From an uncultured Oscillospiraceae bacterium (GTDB lineage Bacteria; Bacillota; Clostridia; Oscillospirales; Oscillospiraceae), in the NCBI GenBank assembly GCA_934569425.1, contig CAKTKM010000071.1, positions 1 to 7,280 on the forward strand: a stretch of DNA of 7,280 bases, in the 5' to 3' direction. Each line of letters begins with the position of its first letter. Within the stretch, counting starts at the first letter, position 1. Under the pieces are notes generated by a model. That model was not told where the DNA came from. It did no database searches and was given only the letters and a program-made list of their open reading frames with translations. The position numbers and the translations under genes were made by a program. Positions 7,049 through 7,280 of the stretch are shown here, piece after piece.

Positions 7049-7112
7049 AAAAGAAAAAAGTTCCTGTTTCTTTCGGATAATGTTCGTAGGGACACAAGTT
7101 GACACCATATCT

Positions 7113-7158
7113 TGCAAGGGGGCGGACAGCGTTTGCTGTCCGCTTTCTTGCGTTTTTT
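7113..7158 (+). terminator. Strong intrinsic terminator of the rapZ-dnaE-DUF4364 operon
   Basis: A perfect 9-bp core, GCGGACAGC (7122-7130) against GCTGTCCGC (7135-7143) with loop GTTT, extends outward through three G-U pairs (7119-7121 with 7144-7146) and then GCAAG (7114-7118) against CTTGC (7147-7151), plus a 7113-7152 U-G pair. This gives a stem of about 18 bp followed by TTTTTT at 7153-7158 and another T run at 7164-7169. It sits 64 bases after the DUF4364 stop. On the minus strand the G-U pairs become C-A mismatches and no T run follows the stem, so it should mainly stop plus-strand transcription. Confidence 0.92.
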
Positions 7159-7170
7159 CTCTGTTTTTTA

Positions 7171-7280
7171 TTATGCGGGAAGCTGGTGAAATACCTCGCT
7201 TAAGGGCGGCGCAATGCGCGGCTGCGCCTCGCCCTGCTCCATTTCGCTGTCCACCGTGCCGATGTCGCGGTACACGATGC
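7171..7280 (-). CDS. 3' end of an unidentified convergent gene
   Basis: Read on the minus strand, the last 35 codons of an open frame run from the right edge to a TAA at 7173-7171. The peptide begins IVYRDIGTVDSEMEQGE and ends SEVFHQLPA. It is supported as coding because nearly all of its first 26 complete codons end in G or C, as in the neighbouring genes, and its composition is normal and acidic. The plus-strand frame open over the same bases gives an improbable Arg/Cys/Pro/Ala-rich peptide. The last codons are less GC-biased (TTA, GTA, TTT, CTT), which is common at gene ends. The family is not recognised from this short tail. It converges on the operon, with its stop 12 bases beyond the T run of the operon terminator. 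No T-tailed terminator for it was seen in the window. Confidence 0.55.
   Translation of the reverse strand, partial: IVYRDIGTVDSEMEQGEAQPRIAPPLSEVFHQLPA

Noticed and set aside
7050..7073. AAAGAAA / TTTCTTT inverted repeat just after the DUF4364 stop
   Set aside because: A 7-bp stem of nearly all A-T pairs with no T tail is too weak to be a terminator, and homopurine runs give such matches by chance.
7099..7128. TTGACA at 7099-7104 as a -35 promoter box
   Set aside because: About 17 bases on lies the GC-rich terminator stem, with no -10-like sequence and no plus-strand gene downstream.
7172..7280. Plus-strand open frame from ATG 7172 to the right edge
   Set aside because: It gives an Arg/Cys/Pro/Ala-rich peptide typical of a shadow frame; the minus-strand frame over the same bases has normal composition and GC-ending codons.

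Overview
The window looks like a piece of the main chromosome of a GC-rich anaerobic Firmicute, most likely class Clostridia and the Oscillospirales (Oscillospiraceae / Flavonifractor-Oscillibacter-like). The reasons are the Gram-positive cluster rapZ(yvcJ)-yvcK-whiA, strong AGGAGG-type ribosome binding sites, a DUF4364 gene, a C_GCAxxG_C_C cysteine protein typical of anaerobes, and codons that end mostly in G or C. The lineage is inferred from gene content and composition, not from a marker search.

Layout: positions 1-7048 form one tightly packed plus-strand operon segment. In order it holds the 3' part of rapZ (to 584), yvcK (617-1633), whiA (1648-2550), a small cysteine-rich C_GCAxxG_C_C protein (2547-2996), dnaE (2996-6505) and a DUF4364 winged-helix-like protein (6527-7048). 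Gaps are 32, 14, -4, -1 and 21 bases. whiA/cysteine protein and cysteine protein/dnaE overlap by ATGA and TAATG, so those three genes are probably translationally coupled. No internal promoter was recognised. The promoter and any earlier genes lie left of the window. A strong intrinsic terminator at 7113-7158 ends the unit. After it, a minus-strand gene (stop at 7171-7173) converges on the operon and runs off the right edge.

Working together: RapZ, YvcK and WhiA are known from other Gram-positive bacteria to connect nucleotide-sugar/central metabolism, cell-wall precursor supply and cell division. DnaE is a C-family replicative polymerase. Here the transcript joins these to DNA replication through a small probable redox/metal protein, placed where Bacillus carries crh (after whiA). 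No mobile element, CRISPR array, RNA gene or clearly new multi-gene system was seen. This is mostly a conserved housekeeping region. The points worth a second look are the cysteine protein in the whiA-dnaE junction, an apparently complete PHP metal site in DnaE, near-total absence of TTA/CTA/TCA codons over four consecutive genes, and a terminator whose G-U pairs make it strand-specific.
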